A stretch of 64,000 bases of DNA from Streptomyces sp. NBC_00443 (lineage in GTDB: Bacteria; Actinomycetota; Actinomycetes; Streptomycetales; Streptomycetaceae): the NCBI RefSeq assembly GCF_036014175.1, contig NZ_CP107917.1, positions 4,960,001 through 5,024,000 of the forward strand, read 5' to 3'. Position 1 is the first letter of the stretch; each line of letters starts with the position of its first letter. Under the pieces are notes generated by a model. It was not told the DNA's origin and ran no database searches. It saw only the letters and a list, made by a program, of their open reading frames with translations. Below, in pieces: positions 1-8,896 of this stretch. The translations under genes and the position numbers were made by a program.

Positions 1-1355
1 ACCCGCAGCGCATCCGGCGCGGCGGCCTGCTGATCCTCGGGCCCAACCCGACCTTCCTGTCGTACATCTCCGAGGTGCTGCCCGCCCTCGGCGAGACCGG
101 CGTACGGCAGTCCACGCTGCGGGACGAGATCGCCCGGCAGCCGGTCACCGGGGTGGATGACGAGAGGGCGGCCGGTCTCAAGCACGACGTCCGGATGGCA
201 CAGGTGCTGTGGCGGGCGCTGTACGCGAGGGTGGGCGGACCGGGCCGCGTCGACCCGCTCGTGCTGGCCGACGGTTCGTATCGGTGGCGCGTTCCGGAGG
301 ACGAACTGCTGCGGATCGTCGCGGGGGTGCGGGCCGAGGCGTCGCCGTACGGCGTCGGGCGGGAGCGGGTGCGTACGCGGGTGGTGCGGCGCATCCAGGA
401 GCAGGCCGAGCGGCGGGCCGGACCGCGGAGCAACGCGTGGGTGCAGCGGATCTCGCGGGCCCGGGCGGTCGGGGCGTACGTCGATGCCGTATGGCCGCGG
501 GTGCGGTCCGAGGAGGTCGTGGCTCAGCTGCTCGGCGACCCGAGGGCGTTGGAGGAAGCCGCCGACGGGCTGCTGGACGCGGACGAGCAGAAGGCGCTGC
601 TGTGGGCGAAGCCGCCGCGGTCGTGGAAGTCGGCGCGCTGGTCGGCCGCCGATCTCGTGCTCCTGGATGAGGTGGCGGGACTCGTCGAGCATCCGCAGGG
701 GTACGGCCATGTCGTCGTGGACGAGGCGCAGGATCTGTCGCCGATGGAGTGCCGGGCGATCGCGCGACGGGCGGTCTTCGGGTCGGTGACCGTGCTCGGG
801 GATCTGGCACAGGGGACGACGCCGTGGGCGGCGCGGTCGTGGGAGAGCGTGCTGGGGCAGCTGGGGAAGCCGGACGCGGTGGTCGTACCGCTCACGACGG
901 GGTTCCGGGTGCCCGGTCCGGTGCTGGCGCTGGCCAACCGGCTGCTGGAGCGGCTGGATGTGGAGGTCCCGGCGGCTCGCTCGCTGCGGGCGGACGGGGA
1001 GCTGCGGTTCCGGGAGGCCGAAGGCGATCTGCTGGGCGCGGTCGTGGGGGCCGTACGGGATGCGCTGGGCCGGGAGGGGTCCGTCGGGGTCGTCGCGGCC
1101 GACGCGGACGCCGACCGGGTGCGGGAGGCGCTGGCGGCGGCCGGGATCGAGGCGGGGGGCGCGGACGAGCTGGGCGCGCGGGTGACCGTCGTACCGGCGA
1201 GTGTGGTGAAGGGGCTGGAGTACGACCATGTCGTAGCCGTGGAGCCGGCGGCGATCGTGGCGGCGGAGGAGCGGGGGTTGCAGCGGCTGTATGTGGTGCT
1301 GACGCGGGCGGTGGCGGGGTTGGAGGTGGTGCACGGGATGCCGTTGCCTTTTTGA
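1..1355 (+). CDS. HelD/HelR-like superfamily 1 helicase, C-terminal part (runs in from outside the window)
   Basis: The reading frame is open from base 3 to the stop at 1353-1355, so the 5' end lies outside the window; about 450 residues are visible. SF1 (UvrD/HelD type) motifs are seen in order: Walker B VVVDEAQD, motif III VLGDLAQGT, TTGFRVPGPVLALANRLL, motif V VVKGLEYDHV and motif VI RLYVVLTRAV. The opening GPNPTFLSYISEVLPALGE is the interdomain block of HelD-type ATPases, which bind RNA polymerase, displace it from DNA and in actinomycetes (HelR) can confer rifamycin tolerance. A generic UvrD-like helicase is the alternative, but the GPNP...YISEVLP stretch favours HelD. The Walker A part is not in the window. 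Confidence 0.8.
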   Translation, partial: PQRIRRGGLLILGPNPTFLSYISEVLPALGETGVRQSTLRDEIARQPVTGVDDERAAGLKHDVRMAQVLWRALYARVGGPGRVDPLVLADGSYRWRVPEDELLRIVAGVRAEASPYGVGRERVRTRVVRRIQEQAERRAGPRSNAWVQRISRARAVGAYVDAVWPRVRSEEVVAQLLGDPRALEEAADGLLDADEQKALLWAKPPRSWKSARWSAADLVLLDEVAGLVEHPQGYGHVVVDEAQDLSPMECRAIARRAVFGSVTVLGDLAQGTTPWAARSWESVLGQLGKPDAVVVPLTTGFRVPGPVLALANRLLERLDVEVPAARSLRADGELRFREAEGDLLGAVVGAVRDALGREGSVGVVAADADADRVREALAAAGIEAGGADELGARVTVVPASVVKGLEYDHVVAVEPAAIVAAEERGLQRLYVVLTRAVAGLEVVHGMPLPF

Positions 1356-1389
1356 GGGCGCCGACGTGCGGGCGGCCTCCCGTGCAGCC

Positions 1390-2228
1390 TTACGCGGCGT
1401 CCAGTATCGGGAGCAACTGCTCCTCCTCGTACGTCAGATGCGCCTCCAGCTCCGCCGTCAGGCGCTCCACCTCGCCGCGGGCGGTGGCCGGGTCCGGGTG
1501 GTCGGCGGTCACGGCGTGGCGCAGGTCCTCCACGAGGGCGGCGATGCGTTCGTGCTCCTCCCCGAGACGGGCCAGGGTGGGGGCGAACTCGGGGTGCCGG
1601 CCGGCCAGGAACGGGAACAGGGCCACGTCCTCGCCGGTGTGGTGGTTGTGCAGGCCGGCGCAGAAGGTCAGGCAGTTGACGCGGAGCTGGGCGCCCAGAG
1701 TGGCGCCGCCCCTGGCCATCTCCTCGCGGATCAGGGCGAGTTCGCGGCGGAAGGCGTCGTGCACGACCTTGATGGCCTCGCCCATGGACGAGGCGTTGAT
1801 GTTCGGGGGCCGTCCTGGGCGATCTCGTGCAGGGCGACCACGGGGATCACCCGCCGTGTCTTCTCCTGGTACTCCGCCCATCCCGGATCCGCCTCCACGG
1901 CCCGCGCGAAGGCCCGCTCACGCTCCTCGCCGTCGAGTACGACCGCCTGCGCCTCGTACGTGAACGCACCGCTCTCGATGGTGACTTGAGGGTGCGCGAG
2001 GAGGTTGTGGAACCACGCCGGGTGGCTGGGGGCGCCGCCGGCCGAGGCGATGACCAGGACGCGGTCGGCGCCGTCGGGGAGGTAGCCGACGGGGGTGGTG
2101 TGCGGGCGGCCGGTGCGGGCGCCGGTGGTGGTGAGGAGGATCAGTCGGGCGCCCTCGAAGTAGCCGCCGACGCGGCCCTTGTTGGCGCGGAACTCGTCGA
2201 TGACCTGCTGATTGAAGTCGTTGGGCAT
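1390..2228 (-). pseudogene. F420-type nitroreductase/Ddn-like protein fused to hemerythrin domain, split by a -1 frameshift
   Basis: Read from ATG 2228 (preceded by AGAAAGAGAG), the first ~140 residues are a deazaflavin (F420)-dependent reductase of the Ddn family: a small split beta-barrel with TTGARTGRPHTTP and WFHNLLAHPQV. The frame is lost in a G5 run at 1805-1809. One additional G there would give DGPPNINASSMGEAIKV and join the downstream frame, which encodes a hemerythrin four-helix bundle with iron-ligand-type histidines and acids (VVHDAF, HNHHTGED, EEHERI, AHLTYEEEQLLP), ending at 1390. The restored fusion would be about 279 residues, an architecture I know from Streptomyces. As the sequence stands, two partial frames exist: 1731-2228 and 1390-about 1780. 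Either a true frameshift or a homopolymer sequencing error explains this. Confidence 0.75.
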
Positions 2229-2431
2229 TCTCTCTCTTTCTCTGTCGCTGGATTCCGTCACTGGGTTTCGTGCGGATGGAAGGCGAAGAGAAAGAGGCGG
2301 GCTCCTGGCCCGCCGCCGCAGCCTCACTCAGAGGCCGGGCAACACCCAACTCGATCACGGCACAAGGCCGACCCGGCAGTCATACCGCCGACAGTAGCGC
2401 AGCACCCCGGCCGGGGTAGATCCTTTTTCTG

Positions 2432-3013
2432 ATGCTTCTCTTCCTGGACGTCGACGGGACGCTGATCCCCTTCGGGGCGGAACGGCCGTACCAGCTGTAC
2501 GAGCCGGTCCGCGCCCTGCCGCAGAGTGCCGACCACCCCCTCCTCGCCCGTATCGACCCGGCACTCGGCGCCCGCCTGACGCGGCTCGCCGCCCTCGGCT
2601 GCGAGCTGGTGTGGGCCACGACCTGGCTGGACGACGCGAACACCTGCATCGCCCCGTGGCTGGGCCTGCCCCCGCTGCCGGTGATGGACCGGCCGGACGA
2701 GGACGACGAGCCCGGCTCCGCCCCCGGTTCGGGCGCCGGTTCCGCCCCCGACGCCGGCTCCGGTTGCGACCTCGGCCGGCCCCGTGGCCTGCACTGGAAG
2801 ACGCGGCCCCTGGTGTCCTGGGCCGCCGGCCGGCCCTTCCTCTGGGTCGACGACGAGATCACCGACACCGACCGGGCCTGGGTGGCCGCCCACCATTCCG
2901 CGCCCGCTCTCCTCCACCGTGTCGACCACCGCCACGGGCTCACCGAACGGGACTTCGACGTACTGGAGGAGTGGGTCATCCCGCCTGGGGGCGGCGCCCC
3001 AGCAGCTCGGTGA
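2432..3013 (+). CDS. HAD-like hydrolase domain protein
   Basis: This 193-residue protein starts at ATG 2432. It begins with HAD motif I (FLDVDGTLIPFG, nucleophile and general-acid Asp), followed by a motif II-like WATTWLDDA and a C-terminal acidic motif LWVDDEITDTD. A proline/glycine/serine/acid-rich linker lies near residues 88-112 and is probably disordered. It belongs to a family of small Streptomyces HAD proteins that often lack a cap domain; substrate cannot be told. Its 3' end overlaps the convergent oxidoreductase gene by 38 bases. A run of G/C just before the ATG leaves no strong ribosome-binding site, so the start is probable rather than certain. Confidence 0.7.
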   Translation: MLLFLDVDGTLIPFGAERPYQLYEPVRALPQSADHPLLARIDPALGARLTRLAALGCELVWATTWLDDANTCIAPWLGLPPLPVMDRPDEDDEPGSAPGSGAGSAPDAGSGCDLGRPRGLHWKTRPLVSWAAGRPFLWVDDEITDTDRAWVAAHHSAPALLHRVDHRHGLTERDFDVLEEWVIPPGGGAPAAR

Positions 3014-3878
3014 CCCGGATGAACCCGTCCGTGCCGTGCCCGAGCCCGATGACCCGGCGGGCCTGTCCCTCGGCCGCGCGCATGACGCCCGCGTCGATGC
3101 CGTGGGACTCGGAGGCCTGGACGATGTGGGCCATGGAGGAGACGGCGGACGTGACCGGGTTGAGCTCGCCGGAGTAGGTGCCGTCGTCGACGTCGCCCGC
3201 GAGCCCCTCGAACAGCGGCGGCAGGATCGCGCCGATGCCCTGCGCGAAGGGGGCCAGCTCCCGGGCGGTGATGCCCTCGGCCCGCGCCACGGCCAGGGCG
3301 TGCGCGTAGCCCGACATGGCCGTCCAGAAGATGTCGAGCAGGGCGACGTCGTAGGCGGCGGCCCGGCCGATGTCCTCGCCCAGGTGGGTGTGGGTGCCGC
3401 CGAGCGCGTCCAGGACGGGCCGGTGCTCGCGGTAGAGGTCCTCGGGGCCGCTGTGCAGGGGCACCGCGTCGGACGTCCCGATGGTCGTGGTCGGCGTCAT
3501 GATCGCGCCGTCCAGATAGCGGATGCCGTGCGCGGCCGCCCACGCGGCCGTGTCTCGGGCGCGGGCCGGGGTGTCGGCGGTCAGGTTGACGACCGTACGG
3601 CCCTTGAGAGCGCCGGTCACGGCATCCTGCCGCAGGACGGCGTCGGCGGCGTCGTAGTTCACCACGCAGACGACGACCAGCTCACTCGCACCGACCGCTT
3701 CCGCCGCCGAGCGCGCCCCGACCGCACCACGGCCGAGCAGTTCTGCGTCCTTGCCCGGCGTGCGGTTCCACACGGTGGTCCGCAGACCGGCAGCCAGGAA
3801 GGCGCCGGCCAGCGCCCGTCCCATCGGCCCCAGACCGAGCACGGTGACGGCGGACGATGCGGGCATGGACGTATCCAC
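2976..3878 (-). CDS. NADP-dependent oxidoreductase of the imine reductase / beta-hydroxyacid dehydrogenase type
   Basis: This 300-residue protein starts with GTG 3878 behind AAGGGAG. An N-terminal Rossmann fold has the GLGPMGRALA dinucleotide loop followed by the WNRTPGK segment typical of NADP preference. The all-helical C-terminal domain, with AAAYDVALLDIFWTAM, is that of imine reductase-like proteins related to 6-phosphogluconate dehydrogenase; the Asp in AAYD sits where the catalytic Asp/Tyr of imine reductases is found. The true substrate is unknown. It is convergent with the HAD gene and possibly transcribed alone; an upstream 150-base gap separates it from the SDR gene, which reads in the same direction. 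Confidence 0.78.
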   Translation of the reverse strand: MDTSMPASSAVTVLGLGPMGRALAGAFLAAGLRTTVWNRTPGKDAELLGRGAVGARSAAEAVGASELVVVCVVNYDAADAVLRQDAVTGALKGRTVVNLTADTPARARDTAAWAAAHGIRYLDGAIMTPTTTIGTSDAVPLHSGPEDLYREHRPVLDALGGTHTHLGEDIGRAAAYDVALLDIFWTAMSGYAHALAVARAEGITARELAPFAQGIGAILPPLFEGLAGDVDDGTYSGELNPVTSAVSSMAHIVQASESHGIDAGVMRAAEGQARRVIGLGHGTDGFIRVTELLGRRPQAG

Positions 3879-4029
3879 GATGGAGCTCCCTTGAGGAAGA
3901 AAAGAGGCAGTGCAACGGGCGCGAGAAACGAGCGCGCGGGACCGGGAGACCGATCACCTGGCCTCCAGGGTCGGACGGCGCCGGAGCGCTGCCAAGTACG
4001 CACAAAAAGGTGCGTGTCGGCGCCCGCGG

Positions 4030-4974
4030 CTACGACCGCGCCAGCTCCTCCCGGAACCCCTGGCGCCACGAGGGATAGCGCGGCTCCCAGCCGAGCTCCC
4101 GCCTGGCCTTGGCGTTGGAGAACCCGCGCCCCTCGGTCATCATCAGCACCGCCACCTCACCGGCCAGCAGCCGCGCCAGCCACTTCGGCACCCGCAGCGG
4201 CGGCTTCGCTCCCGCGCAGTCGGCCAGATACGGCAGCCACTCACTGGCCGGGGCCGGTTCGTCGTCGACGATGTTGAACACGCCCCGCGCCTGCTTCTCC
4301 ACGGCCAGTACGGTGGCGCTCGCCGCGTCGTCGAGATGCACCCAGGAGCAGTAGCCGGTGCCGCCCCCGACGAGCGGGAACTGCCGCTTGCGTACGAGTT
4401 CGACCTGGTCGTCGGTGGCGCCCGGACCGTAGAACCCGCCGTAGCGCAGGACCGTCCCGTCGGCCTCGAGGACGACGTCCTGGATGTGGCGGATGCCCTC
4501 CGCCAGCGCGTGCAGCCTGCCCGTCTCCACGGGCAGCGGGTCCTCCTCGGTCTTCACCCAGCCGCCCTCACGGATGCCGTTCCAGATGGCGGCGCTCTGC
4601 GCGACGAAGTGGGGGACGCCGGTCGCCTCGGCGGCGGCCAGCAGGTGGTCCGTGCCCTCGGTGCGCAGCCGGTTGGTGGTGGCGAACCATCGGTCGAAGT
4701 GCTTGATGTCCGGCTTGCCGGAATGCGGCATGGAGATCGCCGTCATCTGGTGCACGACCACGTCCGGCCGCGCCGCCGCCACCGCCTCGCCGACCGACAC
4801 GGCATCGAGCCCGTCCATGACGACCCCGTCCGCGCCCATCTCCTTCAGCAGACCCAGCTTGGCCGCGCTCGTCGTAGTGGCCGTCACGTGATGCCCCCGC
4901 CCCACGAGCAGCGGCACCAGCCGCCGCCCGATGACCCCGGTCCCACCTGCCACGAACACCCGCATGACACTCAC
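4030..4974 (-). CDS. NAD-dependent epimerase/dehydratase (extended/atypical SDR)
   Basis: This 314-residue protein has an N-terminal VAGGTGVIGRRLVP nucleotide-binding loop (TGxxGxxG form), a central substrate part with HFVAQSAAIWNG and YGGFYGPGATDD, and SWVHLDDAASATVLA near the C-terminal third, as in NAD-dependent epimerase/dehydratase family proteins. The usual YxxxK catalytic pair is not obvious; instead GRLHALAEGIRHI occupies that region, which points to an atypical SDR. The start is GTG 4974 or the in-frame ATG 4965. It is divergent from the MFS gene with about 140 bases between them. Function beyond nucleotide-sugar or quinone-type oxidoreduction cannot be assigned. Confidence 0.8.
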   Translation of the reverse strand: MSVMRVFVAGGTGVIGRRLVPLLVGRGHHVTATTTSAAKLGLLKEMGADGVVMDGLDAVSVGEAVAAARPDVVVHQMTAISMPHSGKPDIKHFDRWFATTNRLRTEGTDHLLAAAEATGVPHFVAQSAAIWNGIREGGWVKTEEDPLPVETGRLHALAEGIRHIQDVVLEADGTVLRYGGFYGPGATDDQVELVRKRQFPLVGGGTGYCSWVHLDDAASATVLAVEKQARGVFNIVDDEPAPASEWLPYLADCAGAKPPLRVPKWLARLLAGEVAVLMMTEGRGFSNAKARRELGWEPRYPSWRQGFREELARS

Positions 4975-5117
4975 CGTCCCGATTCCGGAATACCTCTACG
5001 AAACCTTGGACGTACCGCCCGCGCGTTTTGTGACACGGCGGCCGACCGGTTGCGGGTGTTCACCTCCGTGGCCGGTTCGGGTCGGCGTCGGCCTCGGCCG
5101 CCGTAGGGTGCCGGGCC

Positions 5118-6335
5118 GTGACAGTGTCTTCGGTTCAGGTGCCACTGTGGCGCGACCCGCAGTTCGTCCGGCTCGCCTGCGCACGGGTCGTCTCCGTGCT
5201 GGGCAACGGCTTCGCACGGGTCGCCCTGGCTTTCGGGGTCCTTGCCCTGCCGGGCGCCGGCGCAGGGCGGTTGTCACTGGTGGTGGCCTGCCAGGCGCTG
5301 CCGCAGTTGGTGTTCATCCTGGCAGGCGGCGTGATCGCGGACCGTATGTCGCGGTCGAGACTGATGGTCCTCGCCGATGCACTGGGGGCGGGGGCGTACG
5401 CGGGGCTGGCCGCCATGGTGCTGACCGGGCACGCACCGCTGGTGGCGATGTGCCTGCTCGCGGCGGCGGCCGGCACGGCGACAGCCCTGTTCGCCCCGGC
5501 GATGGACGGCCTCGTACCGCTGATCGTGCCCGCGGACCGGCTGCAACGGGCCAACGGGCTGCTGCGGATGGGCACCAACAGCTCCCTCCTGCTGGGCCTG
5601 GCGCTGTCCGGGGTGACCGTGGCACTGGTGGGCGCCGGCTGGGCACTCGCGCTCAACGCGGCGTCCTTCGTCGTCAGTGCCGCGCTGATCGCCCCGCTGA
5701 GGGTGGCCGCACGGCCGCGCAAGAGGGCGTCGGGCTGGGCCGATCTGCGAGAGGGGTGGCAGGAGTTCGCCTCCCGGCAGTGGCTGTGGGTCGTCGTCTC
5801 CCAGTACGCCTTCGTCGTCGCCGCGCTCAACGCCAACGTCGGGGTGCTCGGCCCACTGACGGCCGAGCAGCACCTCGGCGGGGCGCGGGCGTGGTCGGTG
5901 ATCGTGGGGGCGCAGGCCGTGGGCACCATCGCCGGCGCGGGACTCGCGGCCCACGTGCGGGTGAAGCGTCCCCTTCTGGTGGGCGTACTGTGCACATTCC
6001 CGGCCGCCCTGCCGATCGCCCTGCTCAGCGCCGAAGCCCCGGTATGGCTGATCGCCACGGCCATGTTCGGCGCCGGGATCGCGAGCGACGTCTTCGGCGT
6101 GCTGTGGGCCACGACCATCCAGCGGGAGATCCCGGAGCGGGCCCTGTCCCGCGTCAGTTCCTACGACTGGTTCGGCTCCCTGGCCTTCGCCCCGCTCGGC
6201 CTGCTGGTCGCCGGACCCGTCGCCGCGGCCGTGGGCACCGGACGGACCCTGGCCGGCTGTGCGGCCCTGATCGTCCTGGCCACCACGGCCGCCCTGCTCT
6301 CACCTCAGGTGCGCAGCCTCCGCACCGGAACCTGA
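5118..6335 (+). CDS. MFS transporter
   Basis: This 405-residue integral membrane protein starts with GTG 5118. It has about twelve hydrophobic segments and the MFS loop 2-3 signature GGVIADRMSRSRLMVLAD after the second segment. The order of segments and the short hydrophilic central loop (around RPRKRASGWADLREGW) fit the MFS_3/enterobactin-exporter-like group, in which many members are putative drug or siderophore exporters. No substrate can be inferred. The last 36 bases overlap the convergent GNAT gene. Confidence 0.85.
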   Translation: MTVSSVQVPLWRDPQFVRLACARVVSVLGNGFARVALAFGVLALPGAGAGRLSLVVACQALPQLVFILAGGVIADRMSRSRLMVLADALGAGAYAGLAAMVLTGHAPLVAMCLLAAAAGTATALFAPAMDGLVPLIVPADRLQRANGLLRMGTNSSLLLGLALSGVTVALVGAGWALALNAASFVVSAALIAPLRVAARPRKRASGWADLREGWQEFASRQWLWVVVSQYAFVVAALNANVGVLGPLTAEQHLGGARAWSVIVGAQAVGTIAGAGLAAHVRVKRPLLVGVLCTFPAALPIALLSAEAPVWLIATAMFGAGIASDVFGVLWATTIQREIPERALSRVSSYDWFGSLAFAPLGLLVAGPVAAAVGTGRTLAGCAALIVLATTAALLSPQVRSLRTGT

Positions 6336-7190
6336 GAAGTCGTACGCGGACCAGTCGGTGAGCGTGCGGTAGCCGAGACGCTGGTAGAGGGCGTTGCTCG
6401 TGGGGTTGGACAGGTCCGCGAACAGCACGACGTCCTTCGCGCCCGCGGTCAGGGCGGCCCGGCTCACCTCGGCCGTCACGGCGCCCGCGTAGCCGTGACC
6501 GCGCAGGTCGGCCGGGGTGTAGACGATGTCCACCTGGATCTGGCCGCCGATCAACGGGTTCATGCCGGCGATGGAGACGGGAGTGCCGTCCGGGGTCTCC
6601 CACAGCGTGTAGCGCTTGTCGGCGAAGCGTGTGCTCGCCCAGGAGCCGGCGTCGATGGAGACGACTTCCCCGACGGCCTTGGCGAACTCGCCGCACCAGA
6701 ACATGACTTGTTCAAGATCCTGCTCGCCCAGGACGCGGCCCCGGCCCGCCGGCATCGGCTCCGGTGGCGTGAGCGTGCCGAGGCGGTACAGGCGCAGCCG
6801 CGTGTCGCGGAGCTTCGCCGTCGCCCCGGTTCGCCGCTGCCAGGCCTCGGCGAAAGCGGTGGCGGTGCCGTGGTCCGCGTTGACGGAGGGCAGGGAGTGC
6901 CCGAGGGCGGCCAGGTGGGCGGCGAGGGAGTCGGCCTGCTCGGGTGAGAGCGGGGAGAGGCCCATCGCGCGGGGTGGGAGCCGGCAGAAGGTCGCGCGGA
7001 CCTCGCCCGCCTGCTCCAGCATGCCGAAGACCGGGGCTTCGGTGCCGAAGGCGTCCGCCCCACGCGTCCGCACTCTCTCGGCCCACGTCAACTGCATGAC
7101 GTGCGGGCCGGGCCGCGAGCGCAGGAAGCCTCCGGCCCGGGCCAGGAAGTCGTCGACGTCTTCGGTGAGGTGCCAGCCATCGGGTCGCAT
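6300..7190 (-). CDS. GNAT family N-acetyltransferase
   Basis: This 296-residue protein starts with ATG 7190. The C-terminal half holds the GNAT fold: IVYTPADLRGHGYAGAVTAEV is motif A with the acyl-CoA pyrophosphate loop (RGHGYA, i.e. R/Q-x-x-G-x-G/A), followed by FADLSNPTSNALYQRLGY, the motif B segment with the conserved NxxSxxLYxRxGY pattern. The N-terminal half resembles the divergent first half seen in GCN5-related proteins of Streptomyces. The acceptor substrate is unknown. Its start lies just 130 bases from the left end of the Tn7-like transposon, so its native upstream neighbour was probably the divergent HTH gene at 13694. Confidence 0.85.
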   Translation of the reverse strand: MRPDGWHLTEDVDDFLARAGGFLRSRPGPHVMQLTWAERVRTRGADAFGTEAPVFGMLEQAGEVRATFCRLPPRAMGLSPLSPEQADSLAAHLAALGHSLPSVNADHGTATAFAEAWQRRTGATAKLRDTRLRLYRLGTLTPPEPMPAGRGRVLGEQDLEQVMFWCGEFAKAVGEVVSIDAGSWASTRFADKRYTLWETPDGTPVSIAGMNPLIGGQIQVDIVYTPADLRGHGYAGAVTAEVSRAALTAGAKDVVLFADLSNPTSNALYQRLGYRTLTDWSAYDFSGSGAEAAHLR

Positions 7191-7290
7191 GCTTCATGAT
7201 TCCGCGTGCCTGCGGGTGTGCCCTGTCGTTTTCAGCCAGGGCGGGGCGGGAGGATGCCGGGGACGTGTCCCGGCAGGGGCCGAACTTCGA

Positions 7291-7322
7291 GGCCGGACAT
7301 CTAGGCCGGACATCTAGGCCGA
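7291..7322. repeat. short tandem repeat, 13-bp unit, at the outer edge of the Tn7-like left end
   Basis: GGCCGGACATCTA occurs at 7291-7303 and 7304-7316 and begins a third time (GGCCGA). It abuts the left transposon end at 7324. It may be replication slippage or a remnant of target duplication; no function is evident. Confidence 0.7.
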
Positions 7323-7323
7323 G

Positions 7324-7424
7324 TGTCCTGTCCCAGGTAACTGTGGGCAGGGCGAGGGTCTGACCTGTGGTGCCTACGGATGAGTGGGACAGGTCGGTGG
7401 GTGGTGTCCCGCTCAACCGTAGGC
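7324..7424 (+). repeat. left end of Tn7-like element: TIR plus three TnsB-type sites
   Basis: Three 19-bp repeats of the form GTCCC(A/G)CTC-N4-GTAGGC are seen: 7330-7348 (terminal, degenerate, direct), 7372-7390 (inverted) and 7406-7424 (direct). The second and third form a near-perfect 17/19 inverted pair around a 15-base spacer. Multiple subterminal transposase sites are typical of Tn7-like ends. Confidence 0.75.
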
Positions 7425-7434
7425 AGCGTGATGT

Positions 7435-7599
7435 TCATCCGCGGAGCCAAGCCAGCAGGCGCCGTGGAGTCGGTCGCGACGTGTCGGCCGTCGTGGCTCG
7501 GGGAGCCGGCTTGGCTTTCCTGACTTGTTGGGCGAGTCGGTATGCGTCGGCTTCACGGATGAGTTCTTGAGAGCGGATCTGGTGCAACTCGAAGTGCAT
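7435..7599 (-). CDS. small hypothetical protein (54 aa) downstream of the MerR-PP2C gene
   Basis: ATG 7599 lies a few bases after the stop of the MerR-PP2C gene and is preceded by a GGAG ribosome-binding site, with which the upstream gene's end overlaps, so the two are probably co-transcribed and translationally coupled. The 54-residue product begins MHFELHQIRSQELIREADAY, an amphipathic helix, and continues with a basic, proline-containing tail ending RRLLAWLRG. Short proteins of this look are frequent in Streptomyces and have no known function. The codon use and the ribosome-binding site support it as real. Confidence 0.6.
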   Translation of the reverse strand: MHFELHQIRSQELIREADAYRLAQQVRKAKPAPRATTADTSRPTPRRLLAWLRG

Positions 7600-7610
7600 G
7601 CCGTCCGCTC

Positions 7611-8690
7611 CTACTGCTGGAGCTCCGTCACGTCGGCGACCACGCAGCTGACGTTGTCGGGGCCGCCGGAGCCGTTGGCGAGGGCGATGAATTCGCGGAC
7701 CGCCTGCTCGGGCTCACTGATCTCGGAGAGCACCCGGTGGATCTCTTCGGTCGGCACGACGGTCGACAGGCCGTCGGAGCAGACCAGGTAGCGGTCTTCC
7801 CGCTGGGCGTCGTGCAGGCGCACGTCGGGGGTGCCATCAGCGCCCCGGCCCAGGGCCCGAATCAACAGGGACCGCTGGGGGTGGGAGACGGCCTCCTCCG
7901 GGCTGATGCGTCCTTCGTCGACCATCGACTGCACCATGGTGTGATCGTGGGTGATCTGGAACAGCTCTCCGTCGCGCAGGAGGTAGACGCGGGAGTCACC
8001 GATGTGGACGAGGGCCAGCTGTGAGCCGGTCCAGAGCATTGCGGTGAGTGTGGTGCCGGCCTCTTCGGGCGATGAGGCGGGTCCGGCGACGCCGTTGACG
8101 GCCTGTTTGGCCTGTTCGATGGCGTCTTCGAGGAGGTTGAGGAGATCGCCTGCCGGAATGCTGTCGGTTTCGAGGTGCTTGAGCGCGTCGACGGCAGCGG
8201 CGCTTGCGGGGGCTCCTTGGCTGCCGAAGCCGTCGGCGACGGCGAGCAGGCGGGACCCTGCATAGGCGGTGTCCTGGTTGCTCTCACGGACCAGGCCCGT
8301 GTCGGAAAGAGCGGCGTAACGGATTCCCAGGGGCTTGGCGGTCGGAGACATGGTGGGGTCCTTCCAGGACAGATGGTCGATGAGGAAGGAAGCGAGGTCT
8401 CGCCGCGCCGCGGTGTCGGCCTCGACCTGAGCCCAGAACGCGCGGACCTCCCGGGCTGCCGGGCCTGCCTCCAGCGTGCAGACGTGCTGGATGCGGGCCA
8501 GGGGCATGCCCAGGCGTCGGAGCCAGGCGACCAGCCGGGCCTGTTCCAGTTGTTCCGGTGCGTAGAGGCGGTAGCCGGTCACCGGGTCGACGCGAGCGGG
8601 GGTCAGCAGGCCGAGCTCGTCATAGAGACGCAGCGCCTTCGGCGACAGGCGGGACGCCTTCGCGAACGCCCCGATGGTCAGCAACCCCAT
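7611..8690 (-). CDS. MerR-family HTH fused to PP2C-type protein phosphatase
   Basis: This 359-residue protein starts with ATG 8690 behind AGGAGGAG. Residues 1-70 are a MerR winged HTH (LTIGAFAKASRLSPKALRLYDELGLL, then GYRLYAPEQ), residues about 70-110 the dimerisation helix. From about residue 122 a PPM/PP2C Ser/Thr phosphatase follows with metal-binding motifs SDTGLVRESNQD, VADGFG, VHIGDSRVYLL, LVCSDGLS and GGPDNVSCV, so the catalytic Asp residues are present. The fusion suggests a regulator whose DNA-binding half is coupled to phosphatase activity or phosphate sensing. It lies inside the transposon ends and is the main cargo. A pair of ACCTTGG-like repeats about 60 bases upstream may be its operator. 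Confidence 0.85.
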   Translation of the reverse strand: MGLLTIGAFAKASRLSPKALRLYDELGLLTPARVDPVTGYRLYAPEQLEQARLVAWLRRLGMPLARIQHVCTLEAGPAAREVRAFWAQVEADTAARRDLASFLIDHLSWKDPTMSPTAKPLGIRYAALSDTGLVRESNQDTAYAGSRLLAVADGFGSQGAPASAAAVDALKHLETDSIPAGDLLNLLEDAIEQAKQAVNGVAGPASSPEEAGTTLTAMLWTGSQLALVHIGDSRVYLLRDGELFQITHDHTMVQSMVDEGRISPEEAVSHPQRSLLIRALGRGADGTPDVRLHDAQREDRYLVCSDGLSTVVPTEEIHRVLSEISEPEQAVREFIALANGSGGPDNVSCVVADVTELQQ

Positions 8691-8896
8691 GCTCGCTCCT
8701 CCTCATGCCGAGCACATCGCCCGGCCCCACTGATGCTGTGGCCTCCCCCAAGGTGAAGGTCAACCAAGGTTCTGCTCGGCTGCGTCCGATGGTCTCGACC
8801 GATGCCGAGCTGTTCTATCTCAGATAGGTCCGGACATCGTGGGCCGTTGACCCGGGATGCCCGGACTTGAGTGAGACGGGGAAGGCGGGGACTGTC

